Origin: an uncultured Collinsella sp.
Lineage (GTDB): Bacteria; Actinomycetota; Coriobacteriia; Coriobacteriales; Coriobacteriaceae
Assembly (NCBI GenBank): GCA_900541145.1
Contig: UQIH01000013.1
Location: forward strand, 1-61,945
Direction of reading: 5' to 3'
DNA: 61,945 nt
The notes under the pieces were generated by a model. That model was not told where the DNA came from and made no database searches. It saw only the letters and a list, made by a program, of their open reading frames with translations. Shown piece by piece: positions 26,593 through 35,402 of this stretch. How positions within the stretch are numbered: the stretch's first letter is position 1; every line of letters begins with the position of its first letter. The position numbers and the translations under genes are program-made.

Positions 26593-27659
26593 TGTGGGAA
26601 GCTGATGACTCTCAGGACCTGTGGGCGACGCCCGGTAACTCGCCGGCGGCATCCATGGCGCACGGCGAGCGCATGGTGGGCTCGGAGCTGACGGCCGAGG
26701 ACCTCGATGTCGACCGCACTTTGCGCCCACAGCGCCTGGACGACTACTGCGGCCAGGAGCACATCAAGCAGAGCCTGCGCGTGTTGATCGAAGCGGCGCA
26801 GAACCGTGGCGAGACGCTCGACCACGTGATTTTCTCGGGTCCTCCGGGCCTGGGCAAGACCACGCTGGCCACCGTTATCGCCAACGAGCTGGGCGCTCAG
26901 ATCAAGACGACGAGTGGCCCTGCCATCGCGCGCACGGGCGACCTGGCGGCCATCCTTACTAACTTGCAGCCGGGTGATGTGCTGTTTATCGACGAGATCC
27001 ACCGCCTCAACCGTTCGGTCGAGGAGGTCCTGTACCCCGCGATGGAGGACTTTGCCCTCGATATCGTGATTGGCAAGGGTCCGGCGGCGCGCTCGATTCG
27101 CCTGGATATTCCCAAGTTTACGCTGGTAGCGGCAACGACCCGCTCAGGCATGTTGACCGGCCCGTTGCGCGACCGCTTTGGCATTTCGTATCGCCTGGAT
27201 TACTACACGGTCGAGGAGCTCGCGCAGATTGTGACGCGCTCGGCGACTATCCTGGGCGTGACGATCGACCATCCCAGTGCACTCGAGATCGGCTCGCGTT
27301 CGCGCGGCACGCCACGTCTTGCCAACCGCTTGCTCAAGCGCGTGCGCGACTATGCGCAGGTGCGCGGCAACGGCCCCATCGAGCTCGATATCTGTCGCCA
27401 GGCGCTCGAGTTCTTCGAGATCGACGAGCTCGGTCTGGACTGGATGGATATTCGTATCTTGGAGACGCTTGCCAAGACGTTCTCCGGTCGTGCCGTGGGA
27501 CTTACGACCCTTGCCAGCGCGGTGGGCGAGGACCCGGGCACGCTCGAGGATGTCTATGAGCCCTATTTGCTGCAGTGCGGATTGATGATTCGTACGCCGC
27601 AGGGCCGTCAGGCAACCCTTCGCACCTTTGAGCACCTGGGGATTGAACCTACCGTTTAG
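26592..27659 (+). CDS. ruvB: Holliday junction helicase motor RuvB
   Basis: A 355-residue AAA+ ATPase driving branch migration. It shows Walker A GPPGLGKTTLA, Walker B LFIDEIHRLN, sensor I AATTRSGML, the arginine finger region GPLRDRFGI, and a C-terminal winged helix ending in QGRQATLRTFEHLG. The ATG at 26592 overlaps the ruvA stop (TGATG); a GTG three bases earlier is also in frame. The N-terminal 35 residues before RPQRLDDYCGQEH are longer than in E. coli. Confidence 0.96.
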   Translation: MWEADDSQDLWATPGNSPAASMAHGERMVGSELTAEDLDVDRTLRPQRLDDYCGQEHIKQSLRVLIEAAQNRGETLDHVIFSGPPGLGKTTLATVIANELGAQIKTTSGPAIARTGDLAAILTNLQPGDVLFIDEIHRLNRSVEEVLYPAMEDFALDIVIGKGPAARSIRLDIPKFTLVAATTRSGMLTGPLRDRFGISYRLDYYTVEELAQIVTRSATILGVTIDHPSALEIGSRSRGTPRLANRLLKRVRDYAQVRGNGPIELDICRQALEFFEIDELGLDWMDIRILETLAKTFSGRAVGLTTLASAVGEDPGTLEDVYEPYLLQCGLMIRTPQGRQATLRTFEHLGIEPTV

Positions 27660-27803
27660 GGCGCTTTGTTTTGGCGGGCTGTTGGGCTATCGCTGGGCAT
27701 CGGGTAAACATATCGCCGTTCATCGGTTATGGGTGTTTTACTGTTGCGCGCCCGTGCTATGCTGAATTGGTCTTTTTCTCATTCGGTAACGAAAGGACCG
27801 CCC

Positions 27804-29471
27804 ATGCCTACTGACATCGAAATCGCACGTTCTGTCACGCCGCTGCCTATTACCGAGGTGGCCAAGAACGCCGGCGTCGACGTTAAGCACCTTATTCCGT
27901 ACGGCTTCGACAAGGCTAAGGTCGACTATTCACTGCTCAACGAGCCGACTGATCACCAGGCCAAGCTCGTTCTCGTGACCGCTATCAACCCAACGCCTGC
28001 GGGCGAGGGCAAGACCACCACGACCATCGGTCTGGCCGATGGCTTGCGTCGCCGCGGCGTCAAGAGTGCCGTGGCCCTGCGCGAGCCTTCGCTCGGCCCT
28101 GTCTTTGGCGTTAAGGGCGGTGCTGCCGGTGGCGGCTGGGCTCAGGTGATCCCCATGGAGGATATCAACCTGCACTTTACCGGCGACTTCCACGCTATCG
28201 GTGCTGCCAACAACCTGCTGGCCGCCATGCTTGATAACCACATCCAGCAGGGCAATCAGCTCGGTATTGACGTTAAGCGCATCACTTGGAAGCGCGTCGT
28301 CGATATGAACGACCGTCAGCTGCGCCACGTCATCGACGGCATTGGCGGTAAGGCCCAGGGCGTGCCGCGCGAGGACGGCTTTGATATCACCGTCGCCTCC
28401 GAGGTCATGGCAATCCTGTGCCTGTCTACGAGCATCAGCGACCTCAAGGAACGCTTGGGTGAGATCGTCGTCGGCTACAGCTTTGCCGGCGAGCCTGTCC
28501 GTGCCCGCGACCTTAAGGCCCAGGGTGCCATGGCCGCGTTGCTTAAGGACGCGCTCAAGCCCAATCTGGTGCAAACGCTCGAGGGCACGCCCGCATTTGT
28601 CCACGGCGGTCCCTTCGCCAACATTGCCCACGGCTGCAACTCTATCATGGCCACGCGTATGGCGATGCGCTTTGGCGATGTTGCCATTACCGAGGCCGGC
28701 TTTGGTGCCGATCTGGGTGCCGAGAAGTTCCTCGACATTAAGTGCCGCATGACGGGCGTTCGCCCCAGCGCCGTCGTGGTCGTCGCGACCGCTCGTGCGC
28801 TGAAGTACAACGGTGGCGTCGCCAAGGCCGACCTCAACGAGGAGAACCTCGAGGCACTCAAGGCTGGCATGCCCAACCTGCTGCGTCACGTCGACAACAT
28901 CCAGAACGTTTATGGTTTGCCCTGCGTGGTCGCCATCAACCGTTTCCCGACGGACACCGAGGCCGAGCTTGCGCTCATCGAGTCCGAGTGCCAGAAGCTC
29001 GGCGTTAACGTTAAGCTTTCCGAGGTCTGGGCCAAGGGCGGCGAGGGCGCACTCGAGCTTGCCGATGAGGTCATGCGTCTGATTGAGCAGCCGAGCGAGC
29101 TCAAGTTTGCCTATGAGGACGGCGTCGATGTGGCCGACGCCCTCGAGGCTGTTGCCACCAAGGTTTACCGCGCCGACGGCGTTGACTTTACGCCGGCCGC
29201 CAAGCGTCAGCTTGCCGAGCTGCGCGAGAACGGCTTTGGCAACCTGCCGGTATGCGTGGCCAAGACGCAGTACAGCTTTAGCGACAACGCCAAGGCCCTG
29301 GGCGCTCCCGAGAACTTCCGCATCACGGTGCGCGAGCTCAAGGTTTCCGCCGGCGCCCACTTTGTGGTCGCGCTGACCGGCAGTGTTCTGACCATGCCGG
29401 GCCTGCCCAAGGTCCCCGCGGCCGAGAATATCGACGTCGACAACGACGGCAACATCACCGGCCTGTTCTAA
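27804..29471 (+). CDS. fhs: Formate-tetrahydrofolate ligase
   Basis: A 555-residue enzyme, the standard length. It condenses formate and tetrahydrofolate with ATP to give 10-formyl-THF. The P-loop TPAGEGKTTTTIGL is visible, as are EPSLGPVFGVKGGAAGGG, the FTGDFHAI segment and LTGSVLTMPGLPK near the end. The ATG at 27804 follows GAAAGGA; the longer opening from 27729 reads through the probable promoter (TATGCT box near 27760). It works with fchA and folD, found about 10 kb downstream. It is monocistronic with a strong terminator. Confidence 0.96.
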   Translation: MPTDIEIARSVTPLPITEVAKNAGVDVKHLIPYGFDKAKVDYSLLNEPTDHQAKLVLVTAINPTPAGEGKTTTTIGLADGLRRRGVKSAVALREPSLGPVFGVKGGAAGGGWAQVIPMEDINLHFTGDFHAIGAANNLLAAMLDNHIQQGNQLGIDVKRITWKRVVDMNDRQLRHVIDGIGGKAQGVPREDGFDITVASEVMAILCLSTSISDLKERLGEIVVGYSFAGEPVRARDLKAQGAMAALLKDALKPNLVQTLEGTPAFVHGGPFANIAHGCNSIMATRMAMRFGDVAITEAGFGADLGAEKFLDIKCRMTGVRPSAVVVVATARALKYNGGVAKADLNEENLEALKAGMPNLLRHVDNIQNVYGLPCVVAINRFPTDTEAELALIESECQKLGVNVKLSEVWAKGGEGALELADEVMRLIEQPSELKFAYEDGVDVADALEAVATKVYRADGVDFTPAAKRQLAELRENGFGNLPVCVAKTQYSFSDNAKALGAPENFRITVRELKVSAGAHFVVALTGSVLTMPGLPKVPAAENIDVDNDGNITGLF

Positions 29472-29496
29472 GCCTGCTGCTCATAGCCGCTTGCCC

Positions 29497-29532
29497 GCCC
29501 CGCCGTGCCCACAAGGCCCGGCGGGGCTTTTT
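29497..29532 (+). terminator. Terminator after fhs
   Basis: GCCCCGCC / GGCGGGGC stem extended by GTGCC/GGCCC pairs, CACAA loop, followed by TTTTT. It lies 26 bases after the fhs stop. Confidence 0.92.
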
Positions 29533-29650
29533 GATCCTTAGGACCGCGCATGTCTTGTAGATACCGACGGACTCTGCCCATCATAGGCTTTTGCGCGGGT
29601 AGAATGCATGGATAACTTGATGCTTACAGGCGACGGAAAGGAATCGCTGC

Positions 29651-30640
29651 ATGGATCAGGACAAGACAACCGTGATGGGCGGTTACGGTTCCGCGCAGGC
29701 TGGCGATAGCGCCGATGCGACCCGCGTTGTTCCCAACCCCGGCTATACCGACCCCGCCGCGACGCAGCCTTCTGCCGAGCCCACCCGGGTTATGGGCTAT
29801 GGCGACTCGGCGCAGGATTCTTACGCTGCATCTTCGCAAGGCCCCTATGGCAACGCAGCTCCGGACCCGTTTGAATACGCGCCGCAGGATTCTTATGCCG
29901 CCTCGACGTCGAATCCCTATGATGACCTGCCGCAGAATCCCATTCCGCAGCCTCAACAGACGACGTATATGCCTCGCACGGCGCAGCCTCGCTACGAGTC
30001 GCGCGAGCCGTATCGCGAGTACCCCAAGTCGATTCCGCAATATGGCGAGGACGAAGAGAGGAAAACGTCGCGTTCGTCGAGCGTGATCAAGAAGATCCTC
30101 ATCGTACTGGCGATCTTCTTTGCGCTGTCGGTTGTGTTTGCCATTGTGTCGGGCATGCTCAACAAGCGAGGGAGCTCAACGGCCGATACCACTGCCGAGC
30201 AAACCGAGTCCGCCTCGTCTGGCACTGTCGATCTGAGCGATATCCCGGGGCAGTACTGGTCCAACGCCAAGAAGCTCCTCAAGTCGCGCGGAGCCGACCT
30301 TTCGAACGCCGTGATCCTGACCGACGATGGCTCAACGCCCGTCATCGATTCCAACTGGGTTGTTACGAATGCCTACTATAACGACAACGGCAACCTGGAG
30401 GTTCAGCTCACGCACAAGAACAGCTCGGGCAACTCGTCCGGCGGCCAAAGCGGTACCGACAGCTCGAGCTCCAATACGCTGGAGGACTTGAGCAACAAGG
30501 CACAGGAGTTGGGAGACAAGGCGCAAGAGCTGGGCGATACGGCACAAAACCTGGGCGATACCGCGCAGAACTTGGGCGACATGGCGACGGGTGCCTGGAA
30601 CGCCCTACAAAACGGTATCTCGGGCGCGCAGGGAAACTAG
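29651..30640 (+). CDS. Single-pass membrane protein with disordered cytoplasmic tail and heptad repeats
   Basis: A 329-residue protein of unrecognised family. Residues 1-145 are disordered, rich in Pro, Gln, Tyr and Ser, with three similar motifs KTTVMG, ATRVVP and PTRVMG that look like phospho-threonine/FHA-type sites (inference), and a near-duplicate QDSYAAS block. A transmembrane helix spans about 149-170. The exterior part has a small domain (DLSDIPGQYW to LEVQLTHKN) faintly like PASTA. After a Ser/Gly linker come four tandem 7-residue units [KT]AQ[EN]LGD (about 279-310), likely amphipathic. GGAAAGGAATC precedes the ATG. The charged KK-rich flank places the N-terminus inside the cell. Confidence 0.75.
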   Translation: MDQDKTTVMGGYGSAQAGDSADATRVVPNPGYTDPAATQPSAEPTRVMGYGDSAQDSYAASSQGPYGNAAPDPFEYAPQDSYAASTSNPYDDLPQNPIPQPQQTTYMPRTAQPRYESREPYREYPKSIPQYGEDEERKTSRSSSVIKKILIVLAIFFALSVVFAIVSGMLNKRGSSTADTTAEQTESASSGTVDLSDIPGQYWSNAKKLLKSRGADLSNAVILTDDGSTPVIDSNWVVTNAYYNDNGNLEVQLTHKNSSGNSSGGQSGTDSSSSNTLEDLSNKAQELGDKAQELGDTAQNLGDTAQNLGDMATGAWNALQNGISGAQGN

Positions 30641-30658
30641 CGGACGAGCGGAGCGGGG

Positions 30659-31840
30659 CTACAGCTGCTCGGCAGGACGCTCGGGCGAACTAAAGCCCGA
30701 GTCAAACGTAACAACGCATGAGGCATCGGGTCGGCGCTCGTGCACGATGCGCGTGACGAGCTCCAGCAGCTCCTCGTCGGATATGTCAAAGCCGTCGGGA
30801 CGCACCAGGTCAAACGAAACGAACCCGTCGTGCTCGTGCAGGTCGTGGATGGAGAGCGCGGGATCGATCTGCATGACGCCGCGCTTGACCCAGCCGCGCA
30901 GGTCGTCGCCGGTGGTGGCGATGGGGTCGCAGTGCAGCGTGATGCCGATGCCCATCTGGCGTTTGATATCGTGCTCGATGGTGTCCAGGATCTCGTGGTG
31001 CTCAAACGCGTCGCCCTCGCCGGGCATCTCCACGTGGGCGCTGGCAAACTGACGACCGGGGCCGTAGTCGTGCACCATGAGGTCGTGTGTGCCCAAGACC
31101 TGCGGATAGGACATGATCTTGTCGCGGATTGCCTGGACGAGCTTGGGGTCGGGCGCTTGCCCCAGCAACGGGCTGATGGCGTCGCGCACCAGGCCCAGAC
31201 CGCTGATGCAGATGAAGATGCCCACACCCAGGCCTGCCCAGCCATCGAGATCAAAGCCGGTCGTCTGCGAAATAAGCGCCGCCACCAAGACCGAGCCCGA
31301 GGTGATGACGTCGTTTTTGGAGTCCTGCGCTGTGGCGATGAGCGTCTCGGAATCGATGCAATCGCCCAGCGTGCGGTTGAACGCTGCCATCCAGAGCTTA
31401 ACGAGCATGGACAAGACGAGGGCGGCTAAGGAGAGCGCCGAATATGCAGTGGGCGAGGGCTTGATGATCTTGGTGATCGACTCGAGGATTAGGTTGATGC
31501 CGACGGCACAAACCAGGACGGCGACAAACAGACCGGCCAGGTACTCGTAGCGGCCGTGGCCGTAAGGGTGGCCCTCGTCTGCCGGGCGGCTGGCAAGGCG
31601 GAACCCGAGCAGGCTCACGATGTTGCTCGAGGCATCGGAGAGGTTGTTGAAAGCGTCGGCGATGAGGGAGACGGAGCCGGCGAGCAGGCCCGCGATGCCC
31701 TTGGCCAGGCACAGGGTGATGTTGAGGCCAATGCAGATGAGGCTTGCGGCAAAGCCCGCGTTGGTGCGGCAAGATGCATCGACCGGCTCGCCCTCGCTGC
31801 CGGGAACAAGCGTATGTACCAGCCGATTTACAAATAGCAT
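30659..31840 (-). CDS. Cation diffusion facilitator family transporter
   Basis: A 393-residue CDF antiporter that exports divalent metals (Zn, Mn, Fe or Co) against protons. Six membrane helices lie in the first 220 residues. Metal-site aspartates appear as LIADAFNNLSDASSN in helix 2 and DSKNDVITS in helix 5, with HPYGHGRYEYLAG between. The cytoplasmic C-terminal domain carries HDLMVHDYG and several His residues. The start at 31840 has GAGGAC about 7 bases upstream; longer openings to 31999 lack one. The C-terminal domain is longer than in a minimal CDF. It is divergent from the zinc-ribbon gene, and a shared metal link is possible but unproved. Confidence 0.9.
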   Translation of the reverse strand: MLFVNRLVHTLVPGSEGEPVDASCRTNAGFAASLICIGLNITLCLAKGIAGLLAGSVSLIADAFNNLSDASSNIVSLLGFRLASRPADEGHPYGHGRYEYLAGLFVAVLVCAVGINLILESITKIIKPSPTAYSALSLAALVLSMLVKLWMAAFNRTLGDCIDSETLIATAQDSKNDVITSGSVLVAALISQTTGFDLDGWAGLGVGIFICISGLGLVRDAISPLLGQAPDPKLVQAIRDKIMSYPQVLGTHDLMVHDYGPGRQFASAHVEMPGEGDAFEHHEILDTIEHDIKRQMGIGITLHCDPIATTGDDLRGWVKRGVMQIDPALSIHDLHEHDGFVSFDLVRPDGFDISDEELLELVTRIVHERRPDASCVVTFDSGFSSPERPAEQL

Positions 31841-32007
31841 AGCGGTCGTCCTCACAATCATGTTTAAGGGGATAGTGTAGCTCGCGCGGGGGCGCCGTGC
31901 ACCGATGCTCAGAAAATGCAGCAATAGTCTGCCGGTGCTAACGAGCGAGCCTTCTCGTCTGCCTGGGTGGTCCATTTTGGGCCACATGGGTATGGGCATG
32001 TGCCTGT

Positions 32008-32030
32008 TTGCTCGACATACTTAATGTCGA
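32008..32030 (+). promoter_or_regulatory. Inverted repeat in the leader of the zinc-ribbon gene
   Basis: TCGACAT (32012-32018) and ATGTCGA (32024-32030) are a perfect 7-bp inverted repeat with a 5-base spacer, about 30 bases before the start codon. It sits between divergent genes and could be an operator. The factor is unknown. Confidence 0.35.
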
Positions 32031-32058
32031 CAGCCCCTGTGCAAAGGAGGACGTTTCC

Positions 32059-33396
32059 ATGGACGAGATGTTTGCCATTAAATGTCAAAACTGCGGCGGC
32101 CCTATGTACTCGCACCAGGCTAAGCGCAGTTTTGAGTGCGCCTATTGCGGTGCGATCATTCCGTGGCAGGCGGACGCCGGAGAGCCCAAGAGCGCTTTGG
32201 GCATTCGCCATACGCCGTTGACGGTGGTGGATGGACTGCTCAAGCTCACGCATGTGTCGCAACTCGAGCGCCCGGAGGACCCGGACTGGTATTTCTTCAA
32301 TTCGCACTGGCGCAATCAGTCGGTCCTGGAACATCTGCTGTGGGAGGATCGCGGCACGGCGCAGGAGTTTCAAGAGGCTACGCACGTGAGCATTCCGTGC
32401 CCCTTCTGTGGTGCGTCCTTTGAGGGCGAGTCGACCCAGCGCGTGTTTGAGTGCCCGTCCTGCGGCAACAAGATCGGCATTGCCGACCTGCTCAAGCCGG
32501 GGACATTTAGCAAGTGTCTGACCATGGGCGTGGGTGCGGAGTATGTGCCGGATCAGGGTATTCCCTGCGAAATCTCGCCGCAGCAGGCACGTGCCAACGC
32601 GCTGCAGCTGGTGCGCCAGTACCCGGATGCCTTTGCCGGGCACGACGTGGAAGATGCGATCCAAAACGACATGATGCTCTTCTATTTCCCCATGGCGCTG
32701 GCGGACCTGCGCATGATGGCGAGCTTCCCGGGCAAGGGCCTGAGCAAGGAAACCCTGGTGTACTACGAGGTGCTCGACTGGGCATACCCCAGGGCAAACT
32801 ACCTGGACGTTCGCCTCATGGGCATTTTGGAGCCGTGGGACTTTGCCAAGGTCGGTCCGTTCGATCCCGCCATGCAGGAAGGCGACTTCCGCGTCGTCTC
32901 CGTCGATGCATCTACCAAGGACCAGGTTGTCATTGATAAGTTGGCGCTCGACGTTGCGGGCAACGATGCCGAGGCCGTACTGGGGCTCAATAAAAAGAGC
33001 ATCCGAACCTGGGCGCGCAAGGCCCGCAAGCATAAGGATGGCCTGGTGATGGTGCCGGTCTACTTTGTCGATCGTCCGGCGACGGACGGCCGCGATGACG
33101 AGCAGGTGCGCATTGCCGTAAACGGACAGACGGGCCGCGCGGCCGCGGTGGTGTTTAGTGACAAGCGCGAAACGCACGTCGTGGCGCCGCTCAATCCGAG
33201 CCTGCATCTGTCCGGTGAGAGCACCGTGCATGCCACGCCCATCGAGGTCAAATACGTTAAGTCGCCGTTTCTGTACCAGATCGTGCGCCGTGGAGGCGGC
33301 GAGCAACCGCGCCAGGTTGCAGCGGTTGCCGAGGGTTCCTACCGAGAAGAAAAGCCCAAACGCAAGGGCTTGCTCGCTGCGATCTTTGGGAAGTAG
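32059..33396 (+). CDS. Double zinc-ribbon protein of unknown function
   Basis: A 445-residue soluble protein. Two rubredoxin-like zinc ribbons are visible: C9/C12 with C27/C30, and C114/C117 with C132/C135. Residues 140-420 form a mixed alpha/beta region with no recognised enzyme motif, and the tail is basic (PKRKGLLAAIFGK). TFIIB-type zinc-ribbon proteins of similar layout are known in gut anaerobes, but I know of no function. AAAGGAGGACG precedes the ATG at 32059. Transcription is divergent from the metal exporter. Confidence 0.8.
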   Translation: MDEMFAIKCQNCGGPMYSHQAKRSFECAYCGAIIPWQADAGEPKSALGIRHTPLTVVDGLLKLTHVSQLERPEDPDWYFFNSHWRNQSVLEHLLWEDRGTAQEFQEATHVSIPCPFCGASFEGESTQRVFECPSCGNKIGIADLLKPGTFSKCLTMGVGAEYVPDQGIPCEISPQQARANALQLVRQYPDAFAGHDVEDAIQNDMMLFYFPMALADLRMMASFPGKGLSKETLVYYEVLDWAYPRANYLDVRLMGILEPWDFAKVGPFDPAMQEGDFRVVSVDASTKDQVVIDKLALDVAGNDAEAVLGLNKKSIRTWARKARKHKDGLVMVPVYFVDRPATDGRDDEQVRIAVNGQTGRAAAVVFSDKRETHVVAPLNPSLHLSGESTVHATPIEVKYVKSPFLYQIVRRGGGEQPRQVAAVAEGSYREEKPKRKGLLAAIFGK

Positions 33397-33503
33397 GGGA
33401 GTAGTGCCGGTTGTTGCCGTAAGGTGATGGCCGGGGGTGCGGGGCAGCTCTCAGGAGTGCGGGCTGCCGTCTGATTGTTTGAGGGTGCCAGATGTAAATA
33501 AAC

Positions 33504-33534
33504 GGTGGGGCGGCTGCAAAAGAGCCGCCCCACC
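33504..33534. terminator. Hairpin terminator, probably for the zinc-ribbon gene
   Basis: Perfect 12-bp stem GGTGGGGCGGCT / AGCCGCCCCACC with a 7-nt loop. The T-tracts on both sides are weak (GGATAAAAT forward, GTTTATTT reverse). Confidence 0.65.
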
Positions 33535-33616
33535 GGATAAAATCAAGGTGTGCCGCGGAACCCGCTCCTCAGTCGGTCAACTTTGGAAGCGCGGACAACG
33601 CAGGTGCTATCGTCTA

Positions 33617-33643
33617 AAGGGCCGGCTGCAACCGGCCCTTTTC
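33617..33643. terminator. Bidirectional hairpin terminator
   Basis: AAGGGCCGG / CCGGCCCTT stem with a CTGCAA-type loop. The forward strand continues TTTTCTG, and the reverse strand carries a shorter T run. It can stop transcription arriving from the yhcG side. Confidence 0.7.
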
Positions 33644-33665
33644 TGTGGCAACCAATGGATCCACA

Positions 33666-33819
33666 TCAGACGAAGGCCGCGTCTTTGCCTGTCAGGTCAC
33701 GCTCGCCAGCCACGGTTGGAATGTCGTTGCCGGCGTCCATGACCGGTATTGTTTCGTAGCGTGCGTCGCAACCGCGAGTGCGCCTGCGACGGCTGCGGTG
33801 GTTTCGGTCGCAATGTGCT
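33666..33819 (-). pseudogene. Probable frameshifted coding remnant after yhcG
   Basis: Immediately downstream of yhcG on the same strand, two overlapping frames both show strong coding bias (G in codon position 1, C or G in position 3). One gives ATETTAAVAGALAVATHA. The next frame continues ARYETIPVMDAGNDIPTVAG and ends RDLTGKDAAFV-stop. Joining them needs a single-base shift near the ACGCTACG site. I do not recognise the protein. It may be the tail of a displaced gene or a small gene with a frameshift or sequencing error. Confidence 0.4.
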
Positions 33820-33820
33820 G

Positions 33821-34870
33821 CTACCCTTGCGTTTCGCCATTAGTCGCTTCGTTGATGGCGCGGTACTCGGCACTCAGCTCGCGCGCCAGCTCTTCCTTGC
33901 TTGGAAGATATGGCAGGTATTTGGCGGCAAACACTTGGTCGTTGTCTTCGGGCAGCGTGTACTCGACGATCGAATCGCTTTTGTCCGCGCAGAGCACGAT
34001 GCCTATGGGCGGATTGTCGCCTTCGTTCATGAGCTCGCGCGTGTAGTAGTTCACATACATTTGCATCTGGCCCAGGTCCTGATGCGTAAGGTCATCGGTC
34101 TTAAGGTCGATGAGCACGAAGCAGCGCATCAGATAGTTGTAAAAAACAAGGTCAATATAGAAATGGCGCCCATCAAAGGTGATACGCTTTTGGCGCGCCT
34201 CGAAAGCGAAGCCACGGCCAAGCTCCAGCAGGAACTTCTGAAGATGTGTGATGAGCGCCTGCTCTAGATCGCTCTCGCGAAACGCAGTATCGTCCGAGAA
34301 ACCTAAAAACTCCAGTACATATGGATCGCGGATGATATCCTCGGCGCGACGAGCCGGGGCGCTCTCTTGGATTTCCTGGGTGACGGCCTCCTTGTCCTTG
34401 CTGGCAAGCAGGCGCTCGCGGAACATGGTGTTGATCTGACGCTCGAGCTGACGCGTGCTCCAACGAGAATCGGCGCATTCGTTCATGTACCAGGCGCGAG
34501 CATCAGGGTCGGGAATGCGCATCAACCTGCGGTAATGAGTCCAGCTCAATTCGCTACGCAGTGCGTCGCGAATTGGAAACGCAAGAAAGAACTGACGCAT
34601 ATTGCGAAGGTTTGCGATGCCAAAGCCTCTTCCGAAATCCGCGGTAAGCCTTCTGGAGAGGCCTGCAATCAATGCCTCTCCATATGCTGCGCGCTCCTCT
34701 CCGCCCTGCTCATCAACAATGCTCTTGCCGATCTCCCAATACGCCTCAACCATCGCAAAGTTAACGGCGGTATAGGCCTTGTCGCGAGCGGCGTTGAGAA
34801 TCGAGGAAACCTGCTTGTAAAAAACTTCTGGCACGATTACCGATTCTCCACGGTTTACCAGTTCGCCCAT
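33821..34870 (-). CDS. yhcG: YhcG-type PD-(D/E)XK nuclease domain protein (DUF1016)
   Basis: A 349-residue protein with the DUF1016 N-terminal domain (about 15-170: ARDKAYTAVNFAMVEAYWEIGK, FGRGFGIANLRNMRQFFLAFP, SWTHYRRLM) and the YhcG C-terminal nuclease domain (about 180-330). The nuclease core appears as HFYIDLVFYN followed by CFVLIDLKTDDLTHQDLGQM, giving D...DLK. The family is common near restriction-modification and other accessory genes; its biology is unsettled. Here it stands alone with no methylase or specificity subunit. Start choice is between ATG 34870 and GTG 34873; neither has a strong ribosome site. Confidence 0.9.
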   Translation of the reverse strand: MGELVNRGESVIVPEVFYKQVSSILNAARDKAYTAVNFAMVEAYWEIGKSIVDEQGGEERAAYGEALIAGLSRRLTADFGRGFGIANLRNMRQFFLAFPIRDALRSELSWTHYRRLMRIPDPDARAWYMNECADSRWSTRQLERQINTMFRERLLASKDKEAVTQEIQESAPARRAEDIIRDPYVLEFLGFSDDTAFRESDLEQALITHLQKFLLELGRGFAFEARQKRITFDGRHFYIDLVFYNYLMRCFVLIDLKTDDLTHQDLGQMQMYVNYYTRELMNEGDNPPIGIVLCADKSDSIVEYTLPEDNDQVFAAKYLPYLPSKEELARELSAEYRAINEATNGETQG

Positions 34871-35038
34871 CACTGTCGCCCCACTTTCCTCTTGTGGAAT
34901 GCATCTTTATCGCATTTAGTTTAAAGCCTCGCGCGGACACGAATTGCTGTGCTGTCTGGCACCTTCGCATGGGAGCCTTGCGGTGACTAAAATGTGGCCA
35001 TAGAGGCAGTTTTAGCGAACCCCGCGGGAGTGACACGC

Positions 35039-35308
35039 ATGGATAACAACACTTTGCTGTTCCAGGACAAAGGTTCGGGCGGGTTTAAAGACGTCAGGAT
35101 TTACCCCAACCGCATCGAGGTGCTCAAGAAGGGCACTTTCGGCGGCAAGCATATCGAGATTGTCTACCTTAAGGACATTACGGGCGTCAATAGAATCAAA
35201 GGCCGCGATGTTTTTCTGCGCAATCGTCTGTTGACCGCTTGCGTCTTTAGCCTGAACAGCCGTGCGAAGGCCCAGGAGTTTGTTAACGCGCTGAACATGG
35301 TGATGTAG
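35039..35308 (+). CDS. Small PH-like domain protein
   Basis: An 89-residue soluble protein that reads as a single bacterial pleckstrin-homology-like fold: beta strands from FKDVRIYPNRIEVLKK through KHIEIVYLKDITGVN to VFLRNRLLTACVFSLN, then a C-terminal helix AKAQEFVNALNMVM. No catalytic motif is present. The ATG at 35039 follows GCGGGAGTG. It probably binds a lipid head group or peptide; its function is unknown. It is convergent with the PI-PLC-like gene. Confidence 0.7.
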   Translation: MDNNTLLFQDKGSGGFKDVRIYPNRIEVLKKGTFGGKHIEIVYLKDITGVNRIKGRDVFLRNRLLTACVFSLNSRAKAQEFVNALNMVM

Positions 35309-35336
35309 CCGATAGCGGCGTTCGGGCCAAGGTAAA

Positions 35337-35373
35337 AATCGGGGGCACAGAACGGTGTTCTGCGCCCCCGATT
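35337..35373 (-). terminator. Terminator of the PI-PLC-like gene (minus strand)
   Basis: Stem AATCGGGGGC-CAGAAC / GTTCTG-GCCCCCGATT with one mismatch and a GGT loop. On the minus strand it runs into TTTTTACC, so it mainly ends the 37880-35403 gene. It also lies behind the convergent small gene. Confidence 0.85.
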
Positions 35374-35402
35374 GAGTCGATGTGTCTAAAAGGCCGGCTT
35401 GC

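Larger units (their letters stand above)
33397..33665. other. Intergenic region with two strong hairpins
   Basis: No gene is supported. Two perfect GC-rich hairpins (33504-33534 and 33617-33643) stand between the convergent zinc-ribbon and yhcG-side genes. The stretch between them has no tRNA fold. Confidence 0.5.

Noticed and set aside
27660..27803. Possible THF riboswitch before fhs
   Set aside because: The leader is short and shows no conserved folate-aptamer core; only a promoter-like box is visible.
33535..33650. Possible tRNA between two hairpins
   Set aside because: No cloverleaf or TTCGA-type T-loop in the right place; the hairpin at 33617 is a terminator stem.
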